NCBI RefSeq assembly: GCF_034087045.1
Contig: NZ_CP139247.1
Span: forward strand, 2,444,001 to 2,508,000
DNA from: Chitinophaga sancti
Lineage (GTDB): Bacteria; Bacteroidota; Bacteroidia; Chitinophagales; Chitinophagaceae
Direction: 5' to 3'
Length of the DNA stretch: 64,000 nt
This document shows, piece by piece, positions 17,181 through 26,364 of the stretch. Under the pieces are notes generated by a model, which saw only the letters and a program-made list of their open reading frames with translations, ran no database searches and had not been told where the DNA came from. Each line of letters begins with the position of its first letter. The first letter of the stretch is position 1. The position numbers were made by a program, and so were the translations under genes.

Positions 17181-18950
17181 ATGCAAAGTAAGATCATCTA
17201 TATATACATCTTCCTGCTGCTGGGGCTTTGCTCCTGTTCCAAGATACTGGACAAAACCGACCTCTCAGGTATTGATGAAACGGCCTGGAATAATGAATCT
17301 ACAGCTACGCTGTACCTGAACAGGCTCTATGACATTGCTATGCCTACATGGCCAAACCTGCAAGGATCCGCTACTCTACCTACAGCTATTCACGATCTGG
17401 CAGACGACTATAATGGTGGTGATTCCAAGCTGTGGTATGGTACGCTGTCAGTAGACAATATCACTGACTTTTACGGTGGTAATGCGTCTAACAATGCATG
17501 GGCATATATCCGCAAAATCAATATCCTGCTTACTGAAATAGATAAGGGGAGCCTGGATATAGATACCAGAACCAAAATCAAGTCACAGGCATACTTTCTC
17601 CGTGGCTGGATTTACTTTCAGCTGGTGAAACTCTATGGTGGGATACCTTATCTGAACCATCCACAGGACTGGATCACAGAAGATCTGTATGTAAAGAGAA
17701 ATAGAACTTCTGAGTGTATAGACTCCATCGCAAGAGATTTTGATATGGCAGTAAAATGTCCTGCCAGCTGGGGTAGTGCTGACAGAGGCCGGATTACCAG
17801 AGGAGCAGCATTAGGTATCAAAGGCCGTATGCTTATGTACTGGGCCAGTCCGCAGTTCAATCCAAACAGTGATCAGACCCGTTGGGAGCGTGCTTATCAG
17901 GCAAACAGACATGCGTATGATACCTTGCTCATAGATGGCTATACTTTATATTCCAGTTATGCAAACATCTGGCTGGATGAAGGCACTGGCAACAAAGAAG
18001 TGATCATGCTGCGTTCATTTGATGGAGCCAACAAAGCCAGTACATTTGACGATGCAGCCCGTCCTTACTCAGAGTCCAATGGGGGCGGTGGTGCTTACCA
18101 GCCTACCTGGGACATGGTAAAAGCATATCCTACCAAAGATGGCAAGTCTATCGACGATGCAACATCCGGTTATGACGCTGTATATTTCTGGAAAAACCGC
18201 GATCCCCGCTTTGATGCCACCATCGCATACAATGGCTGTACCTGGCCACTGAGTAATAAAACCAACCGCAGACAATGGAACTACACAGGAATGACTGATG
18301 ATAAAAGTAAACCTTGTGTAACTGGTTTCTATTGCCGCAAGAATTGCAATACCGCTACCATAAAGGATAATACGAAACTGGGCAAAACGGACTGGATAGA
18401 ATTGAGACTGGGCGAAGTGATGCTGAACCTTGCGGAATGCGCCAATGCCACCGGCCGTACACAGGAAGCCTACGATATGCTGATTGCGCTTCGCAAAAGA
18501 GCGGGTATCAATCCCGGGTCAGATAATATGTATGGTTTGCAGACAGGTTTGTCACAAGATGAACTGCGCACGGTGATCCTGAATGAGCGCCATATAGAAT
18601 TGGCCTTCGAAGGGAAACGATATGATGATATGCGCCGCAATAAACTATTCGACAAATTAAATGGCACTACAAGAAAGATACTCACGATTGCCGTAAAAGC
18701 ACCTTACACCGTAGCGATCCTTGAAAAAACAGACAGCGAAGGCATTATGCTGCGCGATAAGCTGGATATCAATGGTACTGACTATACCACTTATTTCACA
18801 GCAACAGTGGGTAACCTGGATACACAGCAGCCTATAAATTATCCTTCGAATTATTATTTTTACGGTATACCTACATCAAATATACAACGGAACCCATCGC
18901 TGGAACAGACACAAGGATGGAACAGCGGCACCTTTAATCCTTACGAATAA
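17181..18950 (+). CDS. SusD-type lipoprotein
   Basis: 589 residues, on the long side for the family. Lipobox LGLCSC with Cys at 19, then SKILDKTDLSGIDETAWNN. Helical TPR core (SQAYFLRGWIYFQLVKLYGGIPYL near 135) and the C-terminal signature LRLGEVMLNLAECAN, RKRAGINPGS, LNERHIELAFEGKRYDDMRR. It ends with a late GIPTSNIQRNPSLEQTQGW. It partners the SusC upstream as the substrate-binding lid. The next gene, a pectate lyase, starts 18 bases later. Confidence 0.95.
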   Translation: MQSKIIYIYIFLLLGLCSCSKILDKTDLSGIDETAWNNESTATLYLNRLYDIAMPTWPNLQGSATLPTAIHDLADDYNGGDSKLWYGTLSVDNITDFYGGNASNNAWAYIRKINILLTEIDKGSLDIDTRTKIKSQAYFLRGWIYFQLVKLYGGIPYLNHPQDWITEDLYVKRNRTSECIDSIARDFDMAVKCPASWGSADRGRITRGAALGIKGRMLMYWASPQFNPNSDQTRWERAYQANRHAYDTLLIDGYTLYSSYANIWLDEGTGNKEVIMLRSFDGANKASTFDDAARPYSESNGGGGAYQPTWDMVKAYPTKDGKSIDDATSGYDAVYFWKNRDPRFDATIAYNGCTWPLSNKTNRRQWNYTGMTDDKSKPCVTGFYCRKNCNTATIKDNTKLGKTDWIELRLGEVMLNLAECANATGRTQEAYDMLIALRKRAGINPGSDNMYGLQTGLSQDELRTVILNERHIELAFEGKRYDDMRRNKLFDKLNGTTRKILTIAVKAPYTVAILEKTDSEGIMLRDKLDINGTDYTTYFTATVGNLDTQQPINYPSNYYFYGIPTSNIQRNPSLEQTQGWNSGTFNPYE

Positions 18951-18968
18951 TCTGAAATTAAATAACCG

Positions 18969-21065
18969 ATGAAAAAGTATTTCATACTGGCAGCAATTTG
19001 TTTCGGGCATCATGCATTTGCTCAATATCCAACCATACCAAAAGCTGTACAGCAGGTCAGTGATTCCATGCTTGATGGTGCAAAGAAACATGCAGACGAC
19101 ATGTGGCAGAAAGCATTACCCATTGTGACCCAGGAAGCGCGCAATGGCAAACCATATATTCCATTTGCTTCCCGGCCTACTGACCTGCCACAGGCAAGCA
19201 TCCCCGCTTTTCCCGGAGCTGAGGGCGGTGGTGCATACACCTTTGGCGGTCGTGGAGGTAAAGTATATGTAGTAACAAGTCTGGCCGACGAAGGACCCGG
19301 TACACTGCGTGATGCCTGTGAACAGGGGGGCGCACGTACCGTGGTATTCAACGTAGCTGGTATCATCCATTTGAAGACTCCCATTATCCTACGGGCGCCC
19401 TATATCACCATTGCCGGCCAGACAGCCCCCGGTGATGGCGTTTGTGTAGCAGGCGAAAGCTTCTGGATCGACACCCATGATGTAGTGATCCGCTACATGC
19501 GCTTTCGCAGAGGCGAAACAGCCGTAGGCCGTCGGGATGATGCATTGGGTGGAAATCCTGTAGGCAACATTATCATTGACCATTGCTCTGCCAGCTGGGG
19601 CCTGGATGAAAACATCTCCCTGTACCGGCATATGTACAACCCTGGAGAAGGTTATCAGGAAGAAAAATTACCTACCATCAACATCACCATTCAGAACTGT
19701 ATTTCCTCCGAAGCACTGGATACTTACAATCATGCTTTTGGTAGTACACTGGGTGGTGAAAACTGTGCTTTCATCCGCAACCTCTGGGCTTGTAATGCAG
19801 GACGTAATCCTTCAGTGGGTTGGTTCAGCGTATTCAATTTTGTGAATAACGTAGTATTCAACTGGAAACATCGTACTGTTGATGGTGGCGATTATCGTTC
19901 ACAGTTCAATATCATCAATAACTATTTCAAACCGGGTCCTGTTACGCCAAGAGATGAGAATGTAGGGCATCGTATTATTAAGCCGGAATCCGGCCGTAGC
20001 AAACTGAAATACCAGCAGTTTGGCAGATCATACGTAACCGGCAATATCATGGAAGGCTATGATAATATTACCAAAAACAACTGGGATGGTGGTGTACAGG
20101 TAGAAGACCTGCCAAATACGGGGCAATACACGGCAGATATGAAAGTAGATCATCCCGCCCCGATGCCAAAGATGACGATCCTTTCTGCGAAGGATGCTTA
20201 TCAGTATGTATTGGATAATGCAGGCGCTACGCTGCCAGTGCGTGATCCTGTGGATAAAAGAGTGGTAGAACAGGTGCGTACCGGTAAGATCATTTACAAA
20301 GACAATACCGAGTCTAAAATTGGTAGTGAATATATTAAGCGCAGACTGCCCCCGGATTCTTACAAGCAGGGTATTATTTATGACATTGCACAGGTAGGTG
20401 GTTATCCTGAATACAAAGGCAAACCTTACAAAGATTCAGACGGTGATGGTATGCCTGATGAGTGGGAAACTAAACATGGGCTGAATCCAAAAGATGCCAG
20501 CGACGCGGTGAAAGATAAGAATGGTGATGGTTATACCAATATAGAAGATTTCCTGAATGATATAAAAGGTGATAAGAAACCTTATACCATGATCATCAAT
20601 GAGCGTGTTGCAAAGATTGTATCCACACTGGGTATTGATGACGATTCAAAGAATGATCAGGTACAATCTATTATTGCGCAGCAATATGTAGATATTAAAG
20701 ATAACGAAGGAAAAAAAGATACAGTGCTCATGCGTGAGCTACACCAGCACTACCTGTCCAGGCTGTCTTCCGTATTAACGACTGAACAGGTCACAAAAGT
20801 AAAGGATGGCATGACTTACAGCATACTACCTGTCACTTACAATGCTTACCTGGATATGCTGCCTAACCTGACACCTGCGCAACAGCAACAGATCATGACA
20901 TGGCTGATAGAAGCCCGTGAACATGCGATGGATGCAGGTACATCTGAACAAAAACATGCGGTGTTCGGTAAGTACAAAGGTAGGATCAATAACTATTTAT
21001 CAGCATCCGGTATTGATATGAAAAAAGCGGAAGCAGACTGGAAGAAACGTAGGAATGAAAAATAA
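18969..21065 (+). CDS. Pectate lyase (PL1) with calcium repeat and DUF3826 domain
   Basis: 698 residues. Signal peptide to about 19; parallel beta-helix of the PL1 type from about 78 to 430, opening with AFPGAEGGGAYTFGGRGG and continuing with GTLRDACEQGGARTVVFNVAG and IIIDHCSASWGLDE, all standard for Bacteroidota PL1. A type-3-thrombospondin-like calcium repeat DSDGDGMPDEWE ... DKNGDGYTN spans about 491-522. The last 160 residues (YTMIINERVAKIVSTLGI) match DUF3826, which is known both alone and fused to such lyases. It should cleave de-esterified homogalacturonan by beta-elimination with calcium. No lipobox, so periplasmic or secreted. Its end overlaps the next gene by 11 bases. Confidence 0.88.
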   Translation: MKKYFILAAICFGHHAFAQYPTIPKAVQQVSDSMLDGAKKHADDMWQKALPIVTQEARNGKPYIPFASRPTDLPQASIPAFPGAEGGGAYTFGGRGGKVYVVTSLADEGPGTLRDACEQGGARTVVFNVAGIIHLKTPIILRAPYITIAGQTAPGDGVCVAGESFWIDTHDVVIRYMRFRRGETAVGRRDDALGGNPVGNIIIDHCSASWGLDENISLYRHMYNPGEGYQEEKLPTINITIQNCISSEALDTYNHAFGSTLGGENCAFIRNLWACNAGRNPSVGWFSVFNFVNNVVFNWKHRTVDGGDYRSQFNIINNYFKPGPVTPRDENVGHRIIKPESGRSKLKYQQFGRSYVTGNIMEGYDNITKNNWDGGVQVEDLPNTGQYTADMKVDHPAPMPKMTILSAKDAYQYVLDNAGATLPVRDPVDKRVVEQVRTGKIIYKDNTESKIGSEYIKRRLPPDSYKQGIIYDIAQVGGYPEYKGKPYKDSDGDGMPDEWETKHGLNPKDASDAVKDKNGDGYTNIEDFLNDIKGDKKPYTMIINERVAKIVSTLGIDDDSKNDQVQSIIAQQYVDIKDNEGKKDTVLMRELHQHYLSRLSSVLTTEQVTKVKDGMTYSILPVTYNAYLDMLPNLTPAQQQQIMTWLIEAREHAMDAGTSEQKHAVFGKYKGRINNYLSASGIDMKKAEADWKKRRNEK

Positions 21066-24000
21066 GATCTTATGGTTGCTGGTATGTTGTATGCCACTTA
21101 CAACAACGGCACAGCAAAAAATTCAACCATCGGTATCGGTGAGTAAAGAAGGGCGTCTGGTGTATACATCAGACGCCTTAGGCAATCGTATACCTGACTA
21201 TTCCTATTGTGGATATATGGGTGGGGATAGTACGATCCCGGATGTGTCTGCACGTATAGTGGTACCTGTAGGTGGTGATATACAGGCAGCGATCGATCAG
21301 GTAGCGGCTGCTGGTGGTGGTGCGGTGTTACTTGAAAAAGGTACTTATCAGGTGTTTGGCTCTTTGCGCATCAATACTGGAAATGTAGTACTGAGAGGCA
21401 GTGGGCCTGAAACCATTTTGCTTGGAGCAGGTACAGACCGGGCACCACTCATTCGCATAGCGGGTGTGAATAATAAGCACTACAATACAACAGTAAATAT
21501 CACCGATGCCTATCTACCTGTAAATGCAACTACGATCAATGTGGCGCAATCTGTTTTCAAAGCGGGAGATAGGGTGGAAATCAGCCGTCCCTGTACAAAA
21601 GCATGGATCGCACAATTAGGTACGGAACATTTTGGCGGCGGCATCACGGCCTTGGGCTGGAAGCCAAACGAGCGCGTGATTCACTGGGATCGAAAAGTAC
21701 TGGCTGTTCATGGCAATCAGGTCACACTGGATGCACCTTTGACTACGGCACTGGATACAACCTACGGTATTGCTACCATTAGGGCTTACCAATGGCCGGG
21801 GCAGATAACACATGTGGGTGTGGAAAACCTCCGTTGTATATCTGCTGTTGATGAAATGCGGCCCAAAGATGAAGATCATCGCTGGATGGGTATTACCTTC
21901 GGAAATGCGACAGATAGCTGGGTCAGGCAGGTCTCATTTGAACATTTTGCCGGTTCAGCAGTGGCCATATGGGAAACTGCGGGTCGTATTACGGTAGAAG
22001 ATTGTATCTCATTAGCCCCTGTGAGTGAAATTGGGGGGCAGCGCAGGAATACCTTTTTTACTGCCGGTCAGCAAACGCTTTTTCAGCGCATCTATGCACA
22101 ATATGGCTATCATGATTTCGGGGTAGGCTACTGTGCAGGTGGGCCTAATGCATTTGTACAATGTGAATCCTGGATGCCGTTTAGTTATAGCGGTACATTA
22201 GATAGCTGGGCCTCCGGCGTATTGCTGGATAATGTGCAGGTGACAGGGCAGGCATTGGGGTTTCCGGATAGAGGGCAGGATGGGCAGGGTGCTGGCTGGT
22301 CAGCGGCGAATAGTATGCTCTGGCAATGTGCGGCTGCAAAGATCATTTGTCCTGCGCCACCGGGGGCCATGAACTGGTCATTTGGTGCCTGGGCACAGTT
22401 TCAGGGAGATGGGTATTGGAATAGTTCCAATGAATACATCAATCCACGTAGTTTGTATTATGCACAGCTGGCAGACCGGTTGGGGAAGGATGTATCGGAT
22501 AGAGCGAGGTTGATGCCTGCTACATCGGAGGCTTCAAGTAGTCCGTCACCTCAGCAGGCGGCGGAATTGATTGCCCAGTCAAAGGAGCCGGCCTTGACAT
22601 TGCAGGAATGGATCACACAACAAAAAATGATCGAAGTCAATACAAAAGGAATCAGGATAGCGCCTGTCAAAAAAAATGGATTAGTGCGTGCCAATGCGGA
22701 TGTTATCCACATTCAAAATGGAAGAATACTAAAAAATAACCAGCTCCTCACCGGTGGCCGTCATGAAGAACCCTGGTGGCGGGGTGGTATCCGTCCTGAA
22801 GATGCAAAAGAAGCCGTACCTGCACTCACCCGTTTTGTACCCGGCCGCACCGGCACTGGTTTTACAGATGACCTGGATAGCGTAGTCAACTGGATGCAAC
22901 AAAAGAACATCATCGCCTTTGATCACAACTACGGTCTCTGGTATGAGAGAAGAAGAGATGATCATGAACGGGTATTGCGCATAGATGGCGATGTATGGCC
23001 TCCATTCTATGAACAGCCTTTTGCACGCAGTGGTGAAGGCACAGCATGGGATGGACTCAGCAAATATGATATCACGAAATACAATACCTGGTACTGGACC
23101 CGTTTACAACAGTTTGCATCCAAAGGCAAGGTATTGATTCACGAAAATTACTTCCAGCACAATATTATCGAAGCAGGTGCGCACTATGCAGATTTTCCAT
23201 GGCGCCCTGCGAATAATGTGAATAATACAGGTTTTCCGGAACCACCACCATATGCAGGTGGCAAGCGCATCTTCATGGCAGCGCAGTTTTATGATACGAC
23301 TCATCCGGTGCGTCGTGCTTTGCATCAGGCATATATTCGGCAGTGTATGGAAAGCCTGCGTAGCTACAGCAATGTGATACAACTGATAGGTGCAGAGTTC
23401 ACCGGGCCTTTGCACTTTGTGCAATTCTGGGTCAATACCATTGATGCGTATAAAAAGGATCATGCATCCTCCTGTATCATAGGTCTCAGCACAACAAAGG
23501 ATGTACAGGATTCTATTCTGCAAAATCCAGTTTATTCACATGTCATTGACCTGATTGACATTCGCTACTGGTATTATCAGCAGGATAGTAAAGCATATGC
23601 TCCACAGGGAGGTCAGAACCTGGCGCCCCGGCAGCACGCACGGCTGCTAAAACCTAAAAAGACCAGTGAAGAAATGGTGTACAAAGCAGTGCGTGAATAC
23701 AGGGAGAAATATCCTGAGAAAGCAGTCATCTACTCAGCAGACAGTTACGATCGTTTTGGGTGGGCGGTATTGATGGCAGGAGGATCCCTGGCGGACATTC
23801 CTGTAATAGAGGTGCCCGGGTTCTTAATAGCCGCTGCCGACATGCAACCTGTAGATATGCCCTGTGTAATGGCACTGAAGAATACGGCAAACGAATACAT
23901 CATTTACTGTAATACAACTACAGAAATAACAGTAGATGCAGGCGTAAAGGGCACTGCCCGCTGGATAGATGCAAAGGATGGACACCTGATCAGTAACAAA

Positions 24001-24069
24001 AAGATCAGTAGCTTTAAATTTCATAACCCACAACAGTCTCCCGCTGTGTTATGGATAAGCCGCAAATAG
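21055..24069 (+). CDS. Beta-helix / DUF6298-type pectin-locus protein
   Basis: 1004 residues in two halves. After a signal peptide (to about 19), residues 65-470 form a right-handed beta-helix of the pectate-lyase-like superfamily (VPVGGDIQAAIDQVAAAGGG, GNVVLRGSGPETILLG). Residues about 560-1004 form a second domain resembling DUF6298 and probably a TIM barrel (DHNYGLWYERRRDDHERV, VIHENYFQHNIIEAG, IQLIGAEFTGP, VIYSADSYDRFGW). Both parts suggest carbohydrate activity, but I know of no reaction for this fusion. Translationally coupled to the lyase (11-base overlap). Candidate for cutting a rhamnogalacturonan side chain or backbone linkage. Confidence 0.75.
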   Translation: MKNKILWLLVCCMPLTTTAQQKIQPSVSVSKEGRLVYTSDALGNRIPDYSYCGYMGGDSTIPDVSARIVVPVGGDIQAAIDQVAAAGGGAVLLEKGTYQVFGSLRINTGNVVLRGSGPETILLGAGTDRAPLIRIAGVNNKHYNTTVNITDAYLPVNATTINVAQSVFKAGDRVEISRPCTKAWIAQLGTEHFGGGITALGWKPNERVIHWDRKVLAVHGNQVTLDAPLTTALDTTYGIATIRAYQWPGQITHVGVENLRCISAVDEMRPKDEDHRWMGITFGNATDSWVRQVSFEHFAGSAVAIWETAGRITVEDCISLAPVSEIGGQRRNTFFTAGQQTLFQRIYAQYGYHDFGVGYCAGGPNAFVQCESWMPFSYSGTLDSWASGVLLDNVQVTGQALGFPDRGQDGQGAGWSAANSMLWQCAAAKIICPAPPGAMNWSFGAWAQFQGDGYWNSSNEYINPRSLYYAQLADRLGKDVSDRARLMPATSEASSSPSPQQAAELIAQSKEPALTLQEWITQQKMIEVNTKGIRIAPVKKNGLVRANADVIHIQNGRILKNNQLLTGGRHEEPWWRGGIRPEDAKEAVPALTRFVPGRTGTGFTDDLDSVVNWMQQKNIIAFDHNYGLWYERRRDDHERVLRIDGDVWPPFYEQPFARSGEGTAWDGLSKYDITKYNTWYWTRLQQFASKGKVLIHENYFQHNIIEAGAHYADFPWRPANNVNNTGFPEPPPYAGGKRIFMAAQFYDTTHPVRRALHQAYIRQCMESLRSYSNVIQLIGAEFTGPLHFVQFWVNTIDAYKKDHASSCIIGLSTTKDVQDSILQNPVYSHVIDLIDIRYWYYQQDSKAYAPQGGQNLAPRQHARLLKPKKTSEEMVYKAVREYREKYPEKAVIYSADSYDRFGWAVLMAGGSLADIPVIEVPGFLIAAADMQPVDMPCVMALKNTANEYIIYCNTTTEITVDAGVKGTARWIDAKDGHLISNKKISSFKFHNPQQSPAVLWISRK

Positions 24070-24076
24070 TTTAAGC

Positions 24077-25411
24077 ATGAAATGGAATACACTGTTATAC
24101 TTATTATTACTCCCGTTCTTCACTTACGGGCAAAGTAAAACCCTGCCACTGAAGATCTCAAAGGACGGGCACTTTTTTCAGACAGCTGATGGGCAGCCTT
24201 TCTTCTGGTTAGGAGATACCGGTTGGTTATTGTTTACCAACCTGAATGAATCGGAGGTAGATCATTATCTGGCCGATCGCCAGCAGAAAGGATTCAATGT
24301 GATCCAGGTAATGCTGTTGCCAAAGCTGGCCGCCGTGAATCAAAAAGGAGATTCCGCATTGTTGAAAAGCAATATTGCTGCACCTCAGAAAAAGTACTTC
24401 GATTTCGTAGCAACTGTCGTTGATAAAGCTGCGGCCAAAGGACTCTACATGGCATTGGTGCCGGTATGGGGAGGGGCTGTCAAAGAAGGCAAGGTGTCGC
24501 CAGCCGCTGCTGCTAATTATGCGCACTTCCTCGCTACCCGTTTTCATGATAAAAAGAACATTATCTGGCTGAATGGTGGCGATATCAAAGGAAGTGACTC
24601 TTCTGCGGTATGGAATGCTATTGGCAATACCCTGCACAAAGAAGACTCCGTACATCTGATGACCTTTCATCCGAGAGGCCGTGCCCAATCTTCCGACTGG
24701 TTCCACCATGCAGCCTGGCTGAATTTCAATATGTTTCAGTCTGGCCACCAGCGCTATAACCAGGATACGACAAAAAGAAAATACGGCGAAGATAATTTCA
24801 GGTATGTACAGGCAGATTATAAACTGACACCTGTAAAACCAGTATTGGATGGAGAACCATCTTACGAAAGTATTCCACAGGGTTTGCATGATCCAAAAGA
24901 CCCTTACTGGTCAGATAAGGATGTGCGTCGTTACGCCTACTGGTCAGTATTTGCCGGTGGTGCCGGGTTTACCTATGGACATAATTCAGTGATGCAGTTT
25001 CACAAAGCAAAAGAGAAAGGCGTATATGGTGTAAGAGAAGTGTATACAGATGCACTCAATGCACCGGGAGCAGGTCAGATGAAATACCTGAAACAATTAT
25101 TGCTCTCCCGTTCCTACTTTGATCGTGTACCTGATCAGTCATTGCTGGCAAAGGATACAGGTACGCAGCATCAGCGCATTCTGGCTACAAGAGGAAAGAC
25201 ATATGCCTTCTATTATACTGCTACTGGTCGCAGTATTCCTGTACAGTTAGGAAAGATAGAAGCGGGTTATATCAAAGCATCGTGGTATGATCCACGCACC
25301 GGGTATACCTCCCGGATAGGCACATTTCCAAACAAAGGCGTGAAAGTCTTTGACCCACCGGGCAAGGAAGAAGAAGGGAATGACTGGGTATTGATCTTAG
25401 ACAGGTCTTAA
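24077..25411 (+). CDS. GH140-type apiosidase (DUF4038 family)
   Basis: 444 residues. Signal peptide to FFTYGQ (about 19), then the apiosidase-like DUF4038 TIM barrel: FFQTADGQPFFWLGDTGWLLF (33-53), GFNVIQVMLLP, YMALVPVWGGAV, IIWLNGGDIKGSDS, PVLDGEPSYESIPQG near 258 and YWSVFAGGAGFTYGHNS near 290. The C-terminal 90 residues are the usual collagen-binding-like beta domain. The characterised member from Bacteroides thetaiotaomicron removes side chains linked through apiose in rhamnogalacturonan II. This is the best single clue to the substrate of the locus. Distances of 7 and 46 bases to neighbours place it in the same operon. Confidence 0.83.
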   Translation: MKWNTLLYLLLLPFFTYGQSKTLPLKISKDGHFFQTADGQPFFWLGDTGWLLFTNLNESEVDHYLADRQQKGFNVIQVMLLPKLAAVNQKGDSALLKSNIAAPQKKYFDFVATVVDKAAAKGLYMALVPVWGGAVKEGKVSPAAAANYAHFLATRFHDKKNIIWLNGGDIKGSDSSAVWNAIGNTLHKEDSVHLMTFHPRGRAQSSDWFHHAAWLNFNMFQSGHQRYNQDTTKRKYGEDNFRYVQADYKLTPVKPVLDGEPSYESIPQGLHDPKDPYWSDKDVRRYAYWSVFAGGAGFTYGHNSVMQFHKAKEKGVYGVREVYTDALNAPGAGQMKYLKQLLLSRSYFDRVPDQSLLAKDTGTQHQRILATRGKTYAFYYTATGRSIPVQLGKIEAGYIKASWYDPRTGYTSRIGTFPNKGVKVFDPPGKEEEGNDWVLILDRS

Positions 25412-25457
25412 AGAATTCAATGCTTCCAGCTGAAAATTACATCTGATTCCACTTGTT

Positions 25458-26363
25458 ATGCGACCTATATCATTACTACTTATTTTCTGTATGGCCTGCC
25501 GCTCCGGGAAGGATGTGTACCTCTTCACATCTTTCCGGGAGCCCGGCCAGGATGGCCTTCATTTGTTATATAGCCACAATGGCTATAACTGGACGGACAT
25601 TCCCGGCTCATTCCTTACACCCACAACAGGTGGAAAAATCATGCGGGACCCCAGTATTCAGCAAGGCCCTGATGGCACATTTCACCTTGTATGGACGAGT
25701 GCCTGGAAAGGTGATAAAGGCTTTGGTTATGCAAGCTCCAAAGACCTGATCCACTGGTCAGACGAACGATATATTCCCGTGATGGAACATGAACCCACAG
25801 CTGTAAATGTCTGGGCGCCAGAACTCTTCTATGATGATGAAAATAACCAGTTCCTCATCATCTGGAGTACCACCATTCCCAATCGTTTTCCCAAAGGCGC
25901 CGAAGAAGAAAACAACAACCACCGGCTGTATTATACCACCACACGGGATTTCGTGACCTTTTCACCTGCAAAGCTCTTCTTTGACCCGGGCTACAGTGTG
26001 ATAGACGGTACGATCGTAAAAGAAGCGAACCACAGGTACATACTGGTGGTTAAAGACAACACCCGTCCTGAAAGGGATATTAAGGTGGCATTCAGCGAGC
26101 ATGCTACAGGTCCATTTCAGGCGATTTCAGCGCCTTTTACAGATAAACTGACTGAAGGCCCATCCGCGACCAAAGTAGGGAAGGAATGGCTTATTTATTA
26201 CGATAACTATGGCACACACCATTACGGCGCAATAAAAACAATCGATTTCAAAAGCTTTACCGATATCTCAGCCAAAGTCTCACTGCCAACCGGACATAAA
26301 CACGGCACCATATTCAAAACCACGAAAAGGGTCCTGAAAGGACTTTTATCCCAAACCAAATAA
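25458..26363 (+). CDS. GH43-type five-bladed propeller glycosidase
   Basis: 301 residues. A short leader with LLIFCMAC suggests a lipoprotein (Cys at 14). The catalytic triad pattern of GH43 is visible: Asp 64 in MRDPSI, Asp in VIDGTIVKE (about 182) and Glu in LTEGPSATK (about 231). GYASSKDLIHWSDERYIPV and WAPELFYDDENNQFLIIWS are normal propeller blades. GH43 members remove arabinofuranose, xylose or galactose; the pectin context favours arabinose or galactose. It ends 1 base before the next SusC gene, so translation of the second SusCD pair is coupled to an enzyme gene. Confidence 0.85.
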   Translation: MRPISLLLIFCMACRSGKDVYLFTSFREPGQDGLHLLYSHNGYNWTDIPGSFLTPTTGGKIMRDPSIQQGPDGTFHLVWTSAWKGDKGFGYASSKDLIHWSDERYIPVMEHEPTAVNVWAPELFYDDENNQFLIIWSTTIPNRFPKGAEEENNNHRLYYTTTRDFVTFSPAKLFFDPGYSVIDGTIVKEANHRYILVVKDNTRPERDIKVAFSEHATGPFQAISAPFTDKLTEGPSATKVGKEWLIYYDNYGTHHYGAIKTIDFKSFTDISAKVSLPTGHKHGTIFKTTKRVLKGLLSQTK

Positions 26364-26364
26364 A

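Noticed and set aside
24227..24889. 220-codon minus-strand ORF
   Set aside because: Antisense to the GH140-type gene, with no recognisable domain.
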